Shown: positions 1-8,846 of the stretch, piece by piece
Numbering within the stretch: the stretch's first letter is position 1
Layout: each line of letters begins with the position of its first letter
From: Gemmatimonadales bacterium
GTDB lineage: Bacteria; Gemmatimonadota; Gemmatimonadetes; Longimicrobiales; Gaopeijiaceae
DNA length: 35,708 nucleotides
NCBI GenBank assembly: GCA_007695225.1
Contig: REED01000121.1
Span: 1 to 35,708 of the forward strand
Direction: 5' to 3'
Made by a program: the position numbers and the translations under genes
Notes under the pieces: generated by a model
The model's input: the letters and a program-made list of their open reading frames with translations, nothing else
The model's database searches: none
Told to the model about the DNA's origin: nothing

Positions 1-1
1 G

Positions 2-1222
2 AGCGAGACGGCCGTGGAGGGCATCATGTCCTTCTACCACCGCGGTGCAGAGGAGGGCGGGTTCGAGAATGGGGTTCGGCTGGCCCTTCAGGCCACCCTG
101 GCCAGCCCCGGCTTCATCTTCCGGATGGAGCGGCAGCCCGAGGGACTTCGGGCCGGCGAGACCTTCGCCGTGGATGACCTGGACCTGGCTTCGCGCCTCT
201 CCTTCTTCCTCTGGGGATCGCCCCCGGACCGGGAGCTGCTGGAGGTGGCCAACCAGGGACGCCTCTCCGACGAGGAGGTCCTCCGGTCCCAGGCGCTGCG
301 GATGCTGGAAGATCCTCGGGCCGAGGCCCTATCCACCCGGTTCGCGGCCCAGTGGCTCCGCCTCCAGGACATGGATAACATCCGTCCCGACCCCTACTGG
401 TTCCCGAACTACAGCGAGACCCTCGCCTCCGACATGCGCCGGGAGACGGAGCTCTTCTTCGAACATCTCCTCCGGAACGACCGAAGCTTCCTCGAGCTCT
501 TCTCCGCCGACTACACCTTCGCCAACGAGCGACTGGCCCGTCATTACGGCATCCCCAACGTGGTGGGCACCGAGTTTCGCCAGGTCCCCTACCCCGCCGA
601 CTCGAACCGGCAGGGCGTCCTGGGGCATGGCAGCATCCTCCTCCTGACCTCCATGGGGAACCGGACCTCTCCGGTCCTCCGGGGGAAATGGGTGATGGAG
701 GTCCTCATGGGTTCGCCGCCGCCGCCGCCGCCGCCCAACGTACCCACCCTCGAGGAGACGGATGGAGTGGGCGAGGAGGGACTTCTCACCACCCGGGAGC
801 GTATGGCGATCCACCGGGCCAATCCGGCCTGCTCCTCCTGCCACATCATGATGGACCCCATCGGCGTGGCCCTGGACAACTTCGATGTCCTTGGCAAGTG
901 GCGGATCCGGGAGAACGGAATCCCAGTGGATACCCGGGGTGACTACTACGACGGCACCCGCATCAACAACCAGGTGGAACTGGCGGAGGTCCTGCTGAGC
1001 CGTCCGATCCCCCTGGTGCGGACCTTCACCGAATACCTCCTCTCCTACGCCATCGCACGCCCGGTGGAGCATTTCGACCAGCCCACGGTGCGGGCCCTGG
1101 TCCGGGAAGCCGAGGCCGAGGACTACCGACTCTCCTCCCTCATCCTGGGGGTGGTGATGAGCGATCCGTTCCGCATGAAGCGGGCCGACGTCCTCGCCGA
1201 TGACGATGTCCAGGACCGCTGA
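2..1222 (+). CDS. DUF1592/DUF1588/DUF1585 cytochrome-like protein, 5'-truncated
   Basis: This is the C-terminal part of a large planctomycete-type secreted protein. The reading frame is open to the window edge and the first GTG at 14 is internal, so the true start lies outside. The early part resembles DUF1592 (SRLSFFLWGSPPD, then AAQWLRLQ). It is followed by a DUF1588-type region with a proline run encoded by repeated CCG codons before NVP. A heme-c-like CSSCH motif sits in the family context MDPIGVALDNFD. The DUF1585-like tail ends in SDPFRMK. The family is usually encoded next to DUF1552 proteins, as here, only 58 bp upstream. Function is unknown; the CxxCH motif and secretion of relatives suggest periplasmic redox or degradative work. 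The missing N-terminus would normally carry a signal peptide and further domains. Family assignment is confident, function is not. Confidence 0.85.
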   Translation, partial: SETAVEGIMSFYHRGAEEGGFENGVRLALQATLASPGFIFRMERQPEGLRAGETFAVDDLDLASRLSFFLWGSPPDRELLEVANQGRLSDEEVLRSQALRMLEDPRAEALSTRFAAQWLRLQDMDNIRPDPYWFPNYSETLASDMRRETELFFEHLLRNDRSFLELFSADYTFANERLARHYGIPNVVGTEFRQVPYPADSNRQGVLGHGSILLLTSMGNRTSPVLRGKWVMEVLMGSPPPPPPPNVPTLEETDGVGEEGLLTTRERMAIHRANPACSSCHIMMDPIGVALDNFDVLGKWRIRENGIPVDTRGDYYDGTRINNQVELAEVLLSRPIPLVRTFTEYLLSYAIARPVEHFDQPTVRALVREAEAEDYRLSSLILGVVMSDPFRMKRADVLADDDVQDR

Positions 1223-1280
1223 GGGAAACCGATGACGCACGACAACCAAAACACCGACCCCTGCCAGGAGGCCTGAGAAG

Positions 1281-2714
1281 ATGAACATGGGAACCGGATT
1301 CATTACCGGGAAACACATCCCCCGTCGGACCTTCCTCCGGGGCATGGGGGCGGCCGTCGCGCTTCCCTTCCTGGATTCCATGATCCCTGCGGGTCGACGG
1401 TGGTCGGGGGAGGAGATCGACCGAACCCGGCTCATCTGCATGGAGGAGGTCCACGGTGCGGCCGGCTCCAATGACTGGGGGGCGAGTCAGTACCTCTTCG
1501 CCCCTGACACGGTGGGCCGGAATTTCTCGTTGAACGCCGAAAACCTGCTCAAGCCGCTGGAGCCCTTCCAGGACTACCTGACCATCATCAGCAACACCGA
1601 TGTGCGGATGGCCGAGGCCTGGGAAGCGGCGGAGATCGGAGGAGACCACTTCCGATCCAGCGCCGTCTTCTTGACCCAGTCCCACCCCCGTCAGACCCAG
1701 GGGTCGGACCTCTACGCCGGCACCTCCCTGGATCAGCTCTACGCCCGGCGGTACGGCCAGGACACCCCCATCCCCTCCATGCAGCTCTGCATCGAGACCA
1801 CCGATCAGTCCGGCGGGTGCCACTACAACTATTCCTGCGCCTACACCGACTCCATCAGCTGGGCCTCGCCCACCGAGCCCCTTCCCCTGGTCCGGGATCC
1901 CCGGGTGGTCTTCGACATGATGTTCGGAGCCGGCGCCACCCAGGAGGAGCGGGTCACCCGCAGGCGGGAGAACCAGAGCATCCTCGACTGGATCGCCGGC
2001 GAAGTGGCTGGGCTCAAGCGGGAGCTGGGGATGGCCGACCGTCGCCGCATCGACCAGTTCATGAACGACATCCGGGAGATCGAGCGCCGGATCCAGATGG
2101 TGGAGGCCCGGAACACCAGCGGTGAGCCTCGGGAGCTCCCTGAGGCGCCGGTGGGCGTGCCCGACTCCTTCGAAGAGCACATGAAGCTCATGTTCGACCT
2201 TCAGCTCCTGGCCTTCGAAGCGGACCTGACCCGGGTCTTCTCCTTCAAGTGGGGACGGGACAGCTCCAACCGGATCTTCCCGGAAAGCGGTGTGGACCGG
2301 CCCATTCACCCCGCCTCCCATCATGGGAACGACGAGGAGCGGATCCTGGAATGGAACCGGATCCATCAGTGGCGGATGGAGATGCTCCCCTACTTCCTGG
2401 AGAAGCTCCAGAATTCCGTTGAGGGTGACACCCACCTCCTGGACAAGACCATGATCGTGTGGGGCTCGCCCATGGGCGACGGGAACCTCCACAACCACCG
2501 ACGCTGCCCCCTCATCGCCATCGGCGGCGCCAATGGGAAGCTCCAGGGGAATCTTCACCTCCGGGCTCCCGATGGGACCCCCATGGCCAACGCCATGTTG
2601 AGCCTCCTTCACGCCCTGGGCCTGGAGGACATGACCAGCTTCGGTGACAGCACCGGCGCCTTTTCCTGGACGCCGCCCACTCGGGCGGCCACCCTCACCC
2701 TGGATGCGAGATGA
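1281..2714 (+). CDS. DUF1552 Tat-exported protein, copy A
   Basis: This 477-residue protein belongs to the DUF1552 family, which typically pairs with DUF1592/DUF1588 proteins. The N-terminus carries a twin-arginine motif (PRRTFLRGMG, about residues 14-23) and a short hydrophobic stretch, so export folded through Tat is likely. The start is supported by an AGGAGG at 1266-1271, 9 bases upstream. Internal family-like segments include WGSPMGDGNLHNH near residue 395 and SHHGND. The enzymatic role is unknown. The stop overlaps the next start as ATGA, indicating translational coupling with copy B. Copies A and B align without any gap at an offset of exactly 1430 bp, and 372 bp are identical between them. 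Confidence 0.85.
   Translation: MNMGTGFITGKHIPRRTFLRGMGAAVALPFLDSMIPAGRRWSGEEIDRTRLICMEEVHGAAGSNDWGASQYLFAPDTVGRNFSLNAENLLKPLEPFQDYLTIISNTDVRMAEAWEAAEIGGDHFRSSAVFLTQSHPRQTQGSDLYAGTSLDQLYARRYGQDTPIPSMQLCIETTDQSGGCHYNYSCAYTDSISWASPTEPLPLVRDPRVVFDMMFGAGATQEERVTRRRENQSILDWIAGEVAGLKRELGMADRRRIDQFMNDIREIERRIQMVEARNTSGEPRELPEAPVGVPDSFEEHMKLMFDLQLLAFEADLTRVFSFKWGRDSSNRIFPESGVDRPIHPASHHGNDEERILEWNRIHQWRMEMLPYFLEKLQNSVEGDTHLLDKTMIVWGSPMGDGNLHNHRRCPLIAIGGANGKLQGNLHLRAPDGTPMANAMLSLLHALGLEDMTSFGDSTGAFSWTPPTRAATLTLDAR
1494..1865 (+). repeat. 372-bp identical tract, donor/acceptor A
   Basis: Bases 1494-1865 match 2924-3295 without a difference, while the flanking parts of the two DUF1552 genes differ at many synonymous sites. 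Both edges are abrupt (TACC versus CATC on the left, CTCG versus CACC on the right). This is seen directly by aligning the two genes at offset 1430. Confidence 0.9.
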
Positions 2715-4144
2715 GCATGGTTAACGGATTCATCACCGGCAAACACGTTCCGCGGCGGACCTTCCTACGGGGAATGGGAGCCACCGTGGCTCTACCCTTT
2801 CTGGATGCCATGATCCCCGCGGGTCGGCGTTGGTCGGGAGAGGAGATCGACCGGACCCGGCTCATCTGCATGGAGGAGGTCCACGGATCGGCCGGCTCCA
2901 ATGACTGGGGGGCGAAACAGCATCTCTTCGCCCCTGACACGGTGGGCCGGAATTTCTCGTTGAACGCCGAAAACCTGCTCAAGCCGCTGGAGCCCTTCCA
3001 GGACTACCTGACCATCATCAGCAACACCGATGTGCGGATGGCCGAGGCCTGGGAAGCGGCGGAGATCGGAGGAGACCACTTCCGATCCAGCGCCGTCTTC
3101 TTGACCCAGTCCCACCCCCGTCAGACCCAGGGGTCGGACCTCTACGCCGGCACCTCCCTGGATCAGCTCTACGCCCGGCGGTACGGCCAGGACACCCCCA
3201 TCCCCTCCATGCAGCTCTGCATCGAGACCACCGATCAGTCCGGCGGGTGCCACTACAACTATTCCTGCGCCTACACCGACTCCATCAGCTGGGCCACCCC
3301 CACCGAACCCCTCCCCCTCATCCGGGACCCCCGCGTCGTCTTTGAGATGATGTTCGGGGCCGGAGCCAACGAGGAGGAGCGGACCACCCGCAGACGCGAG
3401 AACCAGAGCATCCTGGACTGGGTCGCCACCGAGGTGGCTGGGCTCAAGCGGGAGCTGGGGATGGCGGACCGTCGCCGCATGGACCAGTTCACCAACGATA
3501 TCCGGGAGATCGAGCGCCGGATCCAGATGGTGGAGGCCCGGAACACCAGCGGCGACCCGAGGGACCTCCCTGAGGCGCCGGTGGGCGTACCCGACTCCTT
3601 CGAAGAGCACATGAAGCTCATGTTCGACCTTCAGCTCCTGGCCTTCGAGGCGGATCTGACCCGGGTCTTCTCCTTCAAGTGGGGACGGGACGGCTCCAAC
3701 CGGATCTTCCCGGAGAGCGGTGTGGAGCGGCCCATCCATCCCGCCTCCCATCACGGCAACAACGAGGAACGGATCCTGGAGTGGAACCGCCTGCACCAGT
3801 GGCGGATGGGGATGCTCCCCTACTTCCTGGAGAAGCTCCAGAACTCCATGGAGGGGGATGCCCACCTCCTGGACAAGACCATGATCGTATGGGGATCCCC
3901 CATGGGCGATGGAAATGTCCACAACCACCGGCGCTGCCCCCTCATCGCCATCGGCGGCGCCAATGGGAAGCTCCAGGGCAACCTCCACCTCCGGGCTCCC
4001 GACGGGACGCCCATGGCCAACGCCATGCTGAGTCTCCTCCACGCCCTGGGGCTGGAGGACATGACCAGCTTCGGCGACAGCACCGGCGCCTTCTCCTGGT
4101 CGCCGCCGGCACGCCTGGCCACCCTAACCAACGACGCCCGCTGA
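2711..4144 (+). CDS. DUF1552 Tat-exported protein, copy B
   Basis: This is a second 477-residue DUF1552 protein with the same length as copy A and no gaps between them. It has the same Tat motif (PRRTFLRGMG). The start ATG at 2711 overlaps the stop of copy A by 4 bases; an ATG at 2717 is a possible alternative. Differences from copy A are spread over the first ~210 bases and the last ~850, mostly at third positions. The block 2924-3295 is identical to 1494-1865. The pair is a recent tandem duplication or one kept similar by gene conversion. Function is unknown; the context suggests it acts with the DUF1592-type protein upstream and the ankyrin protein downstream in the periplasm. Confidence 0.85.
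   Translation: MSMVNGFITGKHVPRRTFLRGMGATVALPFLDAMIPAGRRWSGEEIDRTRLICMEEVHGSAGSNDWGAKQHLFAPDTVGRNFSLNAENLLKPLEPFQDYLTIISNTDVRMAEAWEAAEIGGDHFRSSAVFLTQSHPRQTQGSDLYAGTSLDQLYARRYGQDTPIPSMQLCIETTDQSGGCHYNYSCAYTDSISWATPTEPLPLIRDPRVVFEMMFGAGANEEERTTRRRENQSILDWVATEVAGLKRELGMADRRRMDQFTNDIREIERRIQMVEARNTSGDPRDLPEAPVGVPDSFEEHMKLMFDLQLLAFEADLTRVFSFKWGRDGSNRIFPESGVERPIHPASHHGNNEERILEWNRLHQWRMGMLPYFLEKLQNSMEGDAHLLDKTMIVWGSPMGDGNVHNHRRCPLIAIGGANGKLQGNLHLRAPDGTPMANAMLSLLHALGLEDMTSFGDSTGAFSWSPPARLATLTNDAR
2924..3295 (+). repeat. 372-bp identical tract, donor/acceptor B
   Basis: This is the second member of the identical pair (see 1494-1865). It encodes the conserved segment from LFAPDTVGRNF to YTDSISWA. The direction of transfer cannot be told from this window. 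Confidence 0.9.
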
Positions 4145-4157
4145 GAGAGGCACACCT

Positions 4158-5957
4158 ATGCGGACGAACACTTTTTTCCGGGCCCCCCTCCGAGCCGCCG
4201 GCCTCCTGGTTCTGGCCGCGCTGGTGGGTGGCGGGGTCCCCAGTACTTCTCCGGTGGCCGATGCCGCCATGCGCGGTGACCGGGCGGCAGTCCTGGCCCT
4301 GATCCAGGAGAACCCATCGGCGGTGAACACCCCCCAGGGAGACGGCATGACCGCGCTCCATTGGGCCGCCTTCCGGGGAGACGCCGAACTGGCGTCGGCC
4401 CTGGTCCAGGTGGGCGCCGAGCTGGAGCTCCTGACCCGCATCGGAAGCTACACCCCTCTCCACCTGGCCAGCCGGGGAGGCCATGCCGAGGTCGCGGAAA
4501 CGCTCCTCCAGGCCGGAGCCAACCCCAACGCGACCACCAGCAGCGGGTCGGCCACGGCCATCCACCTGGCCGCCGCTTCCGGGAGCACGGCCACGGTGGC
4601 CCTCCTTCTCGATCAGGGCGTGGACCCGAATCTCCGGGAAGGGGAATGGGGGCAGACCCCCCTCATCTTCGCCGCCTCCTCCAACCGCACCGAGGTGGTG
4701 ACGCTCCTTCTGGAGCGGGGGGCCGACCCGGCCATCACCACCCAGGCCCACGACGTCCGTGAACTGGCCGCAATCCACGGCCAGGCGTCGGAGCGCTGGC
4801 GGGAAGTCCTGGACGAGTTCCGAGAGGAGGACGGCGCCACGGATCGCACCTGGCATCCCACCCCGCGGCAACTCCGGGCCGCCGCAGCGGCGGCCCGGGA
4901 GGTCCTGGAATCCCCGGAAGAGGTCGAGCTCGAAGAGATTGAGCCGGGCACCACCAACCAGAACCAGTTGGTGCGGAGTTGGGGCGGCCTCAACGCCCTC
5001 CTCCACGCCGCCCGGCAGGGTCACATGGAGACGGCCCTGGCACTCCTGGAGGGAGGAGCCGATATCAACCAGAGAAGTGGCAGCGATGGCACCACGCCCC
5101 TTCTCATGGCGTCGGTGAACGGTCAGTTCGACCTGGCCATTCGCCTGGTGGAGTTGGGCGCTGATCCCAACCTGGCCAGCGCTTCCGGGAACACACCCCT
5201 CTACGCCGTCCTGGAACGACAGTGGACCTCCCGCTCGCGCTACCCACAGGTGCGGGACCACGAGCACCAGCAGGCATCCCACCTCGACGTGATGGAGACC
5301 CTCCTCGAGGCCGGGGCCCACCCCGATGTCCGCCTTGATCAGCACCTCTGGTACATGTCCCACATCTCCTGCGGGAACTTCAACTGCGGTCTGGAGGTGA
5401 CCTGGGGAGCCACGCCCTTCTGGCGAGCGGCCTACGGGTTGGACGTGGAGGGAATGCGACTCCTGGCGGCCTACGGCGCGGATCCAACCATTCCCACGCG
5501 GCGTCCGGTCATCCGGGGAGGTAACCCCTACGGTGAGGAAGAGGTGGAGGATCCATCGGGACTTCCCCCCGTGGAGGAAGGTGGCCCAGGGGTCTTCCCC
5601 CTCCACGCGGCTTCAGGGGTGGGGTACGGCACCGGATTCGGAGGCAACGCCCATCTCCACTCGGCCACGGGATTCATGCCCGCCATGCGCTACCTCATCG
5701 AGGAGCTGGGGGTGGATGTGAACCAGCGGGACTACAATGGCTACACCGCGCTCCACCACGCCGCCTCCCGGGGCGACAACGCCATGGTCCTCTACCTGGT
5801 GGAACAGGGCGCAGACGTCACGGTGGTGAGCCGCCGTGGACAGACGGTAGCGGACATGGCCAACGGGCCGGTCCAGCGGGTGTCGCCCTACCCCAGCACC
5901 GTTCGGCTCCTGGAGAGCCTGGGATCGAAGAACAACAACAATTGCCTGTCCTGCTGA
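4158..5957 (+). CDS. Exported ankyrin-repeat protein
   Basis: A 599-residue protein with an N-terminal hydrophobic signal (about residues 8-25, ending near SPVADA) followed by ankyrin repeats. Clear repeats include GMTALHWAAFRGD (about 62), SYTPLHLASRGGH (about 96), ATAIHLAAASGS (about 130), TPLIFAASSN (about 165), ALLHAARQGH (about 280), TPLLMASVNGQ (about 315) and a final block GYTALHHAASRGD near 530. A non-repeat insert at about 205-270 separates two repeat groups. A purine-rich ribosome site (4144-4150) precedes the ATG. It ends in NNNNCLSC. Ankyrin repeats bind proteins; the partner is unknown. It lies 13 bp after the DUF1552 pair and before a terminator, so it is probably the last gene of that operon and acts outside the cytoplasm with those proteins. 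Confidence 0.88.
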   Translation: MRTNTFFRAPLRAAGLLVLAALVGGGVPSTSPVADAAMRGDRAAVLALIQENPSAVNTPQGDGMTALHWAAFRGDAELASALVQVGAELELLTRIGSYTPLHLASRGGHAEVAETLLQAGANPNATTSSGSATAIHLAAASGSTATVALLLDQGVDPNLREGEWGQTPLIFAASSNRTEVVTLLLERGADPAITTQAHDVRELAAIHGQASERWREVLDEFREEDGATDRTWHPTPRQLRAAAAAAREVLESPEEVELEEIEPGTTNQNQLVRSWGGLNALLHAARQGHMETALALLEGGADINQRSGSDGTTPLLMASVNGQFDLAIRLVELGADPNLASASGNTPLYAVLERQWTSRSRYPQVRDHEHQQASHLDVMETLLEAGAHPDVRLDQHLWYMSHISCGNFNCGLEVTWGATPFWRAAYGLDVEGMRLLAAYGADPTIPTRRPVIRGGNPYGEEEVEDPSGLPPVEEGGPGVFPLHAASGVGYGTGFGGNAHLHSATGFMPAMRYLIEELGVDVNQRDYNGYTALHHAASRGDNAMVLYLVEQGADVTVVSRRGQTVADMANGPVQRVSPYPSTVRLLESLGSKNNNNCLSC

Positions 5958-6017
5958 GAAGAGATCACGTCGGGCGGAGGCCGGGGACCGGCTGAAGCCA
6001 CAGGTCAGGAGATGATT

Positions 6018-6049
6018 AGAGGGGGGTCGCGGAACCGCGGCCCCCCTCT
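6018..6049 (+). terminator. Rho-independent terminator after the DUF1552/ankyrin operon
   Basis: AGAGGGGGG pairs with CCCCCCTCT, then a T-G wobble, then CGCG-type pairs around a GGAACC loop. A pyrimidine tract rich in T (CTTCCCTTTTCTT) follows. It lies 60 bp after the ankyrin stop and before the convergent aminotransferase gene. Confidence 0.75.
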
Positions 6050-6110
6050 TCCCTTTTCTTCCCTTTTCCGGCTCTCCTGCCTCCGGGGTCTACCTCGTCG
6101 GACCCATGGC

Positions 6111-6158
6111 CAGATCCAGGGCCAGATCCAGGATCAGATCCAGGATCAGATCCGCCCC
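6111..6158 (+). repeat. 12-bp tandem repeat over the aminotransferase stop codon
   Basis: Four units of 12 bp starting CAGATCC (6111, 6123, 6135, 6147); units two and three are identical and the fourth diverges after CAGATCC. The TCA at 6146-6148, the complement of the aminotransferase TGA, lies inside the array, so unit number changes could alter the C-terminus. Confidence 0.75.
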
Positions 6159-7300
6159 ATGGTCCGAAAGCGCCTCAACGCCCCCGCCCACCGATCCATC
6201 TCCTCGGGGAGTCCGAAGGAAATCCGGTTCCACCCCGTCATGGGCGGAAAGGGACGACCCACCCGGATCCCCTCTGCCCGCATCCGTCCAATGTACTCCC
6301 CCAGGTCGCCAGGGATGCGGTGCATGAGGAAGTTGGCGTGGGAGGGAAGGTACTCCAGCCCCATCTCGTCCAGGGCACGGTGGGTGACGTCCCGGGCCTC
6401 CCGATTCACCTGGAGGCTCTGGGCCATGATGGCCTCATCCTCCATGGAGGCCATGGCGGCGGCGGCGGCCAGGATGTTGGGATTGTTGGAGATGGTGAAG
6501 AGTCGCAGACGGTCCAGGGTGTCCGGGTGGGCCAGACCGTAGCCCAGACGCAGCCCCGCCATCCCGAAGATCTTGGAGAAGGTCCGGACCACGATGACGT
6601 TGGGTTTTTCGTTGATCCAGTGGAGGGCCGAGGCGTACGCCGGGTCCTCCGCGTACTCATGATAGGCCTCGTCCACCAGGAAGAGGGTGGATTCCGGCGC
6701 CTCGGCGATCCACTCGTCCAGCTCCCGGGCCGGCGTCACCGTGCCGGTGGGATTGTTGGGGTTGCAGATGTACACCACCGCCGGGCGACGACCGACCTCG
6801 GCGAGCTCCCGCATCCGGACCAGGTCATGGGAGTGATCCGCCTTCAAAGGCACCATCTGCAGGTGGTAGGAGAGGGGGCCCTGATAGCGGAGGACGTCCT
6901 CGAAGGTAGGCTCCGCCATGATGAGGGGAACCCCGGGACCCTGGTAGGCCTGGACGATGATCTGGAGGATCTCGGTGGAGCCGGCGCCGAACAGGATATT
7001 CTCTTCCCCCACCCCCACGTACTCTGCCAGTTGGGGATAGAGGGGAGCGGTGAACTCTCCGGGATACCGACCGGCGTGGATGAGGGCCTCGATGACGGCC
7101 TCCCTGGCCGCCGGGGCGAGGCCCAGGGGGTTCTCGTTGGAGCTGAGTCGGAGGGTGCCATCGGCCATGGTCTTCCCCCTGCCCCATCCGGGAATCCGCT
7201 CCAGCGCTGCGGCCACGGAGGCTCCGGCCCCACCCAGCCCCGACATGCCCGCCGCCACCCCCGCCGCCATCCCCGCCGATAGAAATCCCCTGCGATCCAT
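6146..7300 (-). CDS. Tat-exported histidinol-phosphate-type aminotransferase
   Basis: A 384-residue fold-type I PLP aminotransferase related to HisC. Visible motifs are SNENPLG (54-60), NPNNPTG (180-186), DEAY around Asp210 which contacts the pyridine nitrogen, and the PLP lysine Lys243 in TFSKIFGMAGLRLGYG. A late RISFG arginine segment would hold the substrate carboxylate. The N-terminus MDRRGFLSAG followed by an Ala/Gly hydrophobic stretch is a twin-arginine signal, unusual for a PLP enzyme. The start at 7300 is chosen because GGGGGAG lies just upstream and the RR motif follows directly; a longer frame to 7705 overlaps the divergent gene. The substrate is unknown. A role in histidine synthesis is unlikely for an exported copy with no his genes nearby. 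Confidence 0.85.
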   Translation of the reverse strand: MDRRGFLSAGMAAGVAAGMSGLGGAGASVAAALERIPGWGRGKTMADGTLRLSSNENPLGLAPAAREAVIEALIHAGRYPGEFTAPLYPQLAEYVGVGEENILFGAGSTEILQIIVQAYQGPGVPLIMAEPTFEDVLRYQGPLSYHLQMVPLKADHSHDLVRMRELAEVGRRPAVVYICNPNNPTGTVTPARELDEWIAEAPESTLFLVDEAYHEYAEDPAYASALHWINEKPNVIVVRTFSKIFGMAGLRLGYGLAHPDTLDRLRLFTISNNPNILAAAAAMASMEDEAIMAQSLQVNREARDVTHRALDEMGLEYLPSHANFLMHRIPGDLGEYIGRMRAEGIRVGRPFPPMTGWNRISFGLPEEMDRWAGALRRFRTMGRI

Positions 7301-7580
7301 GACCACTCCCCCGATTCTTGTGAGGTCGCCCCGGCCGGGCGGTCGCGCCCTCCGGTTCTTCCAGTGGTTCCGGATTGCGTCGGCCTCAATGTGAGCCGGA
7401 ACCTGCCACGACTGCAAGGTTCTTACGGGCCTTGCGTCTGCTTGAGCCATCCGGATCCGCCGCGGGAACGTCATGGGCCGCCGGGGATAGATGTCAGTGT
7501 CCCGGGGATTCCACCGGTCCGGGCTCTCCTCCGATGAACGAGGCGACACCGTGTTTCCAGGAGCTGCCGGCCGAACGGCA

Positions 7581-8846
7581 ATGACGCCCCGGCAGAGATG
7601 GGGTGTGACTCGTCGGCTTGGGCCGAACCTCGCCGTATTCCTTGTTCTCCTCCCCCTCCTCGTGACCGGCTGCGACCCCCCCGAACGGTCGAAGGGCGAG
7701 CCCATTTCCCGACCCGGCAGCCCCTCCTATGAGGTGGATGAACTTGAACCTGGGACCGGAGACGGCATGGATCGGGAAGGGTCCGGTCCGATCCTTTCGG
7801 TCCTCGATGTACGCCACATCCCCGCGTCCTCCGGATTGGACTCCATTCTCCTGGCCTCGGCGGTGGAACGGGCCGGCGGCCAGTCCCGGCTTCACAACAT
7901 GGTGGTGGCACGACACGGCGAGGTCATCCTGGAACGGCATTTCCGGGGACCCCAGCCGCACCAGCCTGCCAATGTGAAATCCGTCTCGAAGACCCTCCTC
8001 TCCGCGGTGGTGGGGTACGCCCTGGCGGAGGGCCTACTGGAGGACCTGGAGACGCCCGTGAGCCACTATTTCCCCGACTATCTGCCTTCGATGGGGGAGG
8101 AAGCGGATTCCCAGGCGGGAGGGAATTCGGACCGCGTCGGCGCCACGTCCTCTGGGGGGGAGGCTGACCTTCGCCAGCAGATCACCCTGGCCCACCTCCT
8201 CTCCATGAGTTCCGGGCTGGAGTCCACCTCCATCCGGAACTATGGTCGGTGGGTCTCCAGCCCGAACTGGGTCCGGGCGGCCCTCACCCGGCCCATGAAC
8301 TTCCCGCCCGGGACCCGGATGGTCTACAGCACCGGGAACAGCCATCTCCTCTCGGCGGTCCTCACCCGGGCCTCGGGCCGAACCACCCATGCCCTGGCCC
8401 GATCCGCCCTCTCGGAGCCGGTAGGGATCCAGCTCCCCCCCTGGCCCCGGGACCCCCAGGGAATCTACTTCGGTGGGAACGACATGCTCATCAGCCCCCG
8501 GGATCTCCTCCGCTTCGGGGAACTCTATCGGCAGGGGGGAACCCTGGATGGGCGGGAGGTGCTTCCCAGGGAGTGGGTGGAGGAGTCCTGGCGGGTCCGG
8601 ATCCACTCCCCCCGTGATGGAAACGGGTATGGCCTGGGGTGGTGGGCCCGGAACTCCGGGGGCCATGAGGTCCGGTTCGCCTGGGGCTACGGAGGCCAGT
8701 TCCTCTTCATCGTCCCGGCCCTGGAACTGACGGTGGTCTTCACCTCGGATCCATGGGCGTCCCGGGAAGGAAACCATCTCCGGGTTCTCCACGACCTCTT
8801 GGATGACTACCTGGTGCCGGCAGCGGAACGAGGGGCCCAGGGGTGA
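7581..8846 (+). CDS. Serine hydrolase lipoprotein (class C beta-lactamase fold)
   Basis: A 421-residue protein when started at 7581. The N-terminus has a basic region, a hydrophobic core and a lipobox LVTGC (Cys31), so it is a lipoprotein. The active-site motif SVSK (Ser134-Lys137) matches SxxK, YST at Tyr249 stands for the YxN motif, and GYGGQ near 370 occupies the place of the third HxG/KTG motif. Family members include esterases, D-aminopeptidases and penicillin-binding-protein relatives; the substrate cannot be read from sequence. The frame is open back to an ATG at 7491, but that start would place 30 residues before the signal peptide. The stop overlaps the next gene (GTGA), suggesting coupling with the SixA-like phosphatase. 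Confidence 0.82.
   Translation: MTPRQRWGVTRRLGPNLAVFLVLLPLLVTGCDPPERSKGEPISRPGSPSYEVDELEPGTGDGMDREGSGPILSVLDVRHIPASSGLDSILLASAVERAGGQSRLHNMVVARHGEVILERHFRGPQPHQPANVKSVSKTLLSAVVGYALAEGLLEDLETPVSHYFPDYLPSMGEEADSQAGGNSDRVGATSSGGEADLRQQITLAHLLSMSSGLESTSIRNYGRWVSSPNWVRAALTRPMNFPPGTRMVYSTGNSHLLSAVLTRASGRTTHALARSALSEPVGIQLPPWPRDPQGIYFGGNDMLISPRDLLRFGELYRQGGTLDGREVLPREWVEESWRVRIHSPRDGNGYGLGWWARNSGGHEVRFAWGYGGQFLFIVPALELTVVFTSDPWASREGNHLRVLHDLLDDYLVPAAERGAQG

Noticed and set aside
711..738. CCG microsatellite as a phase-variable switch
   Set aside because: It encodes the proline run typical of this family before NVP, so it is a conserved coding feature.
1140..2612. Long minus-strand frame of 490 codons opposite DUF1552 copy A
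   Set aside because: Shadow of a GC-rich gene; low-complexity composition and no domain, while the + frame is a clear family member.
3942..5606. Long minus-strand frame opposite the ankyrin gene
   Set aside because: Antisense shadow; the + frame has clear ankyrin repeats.
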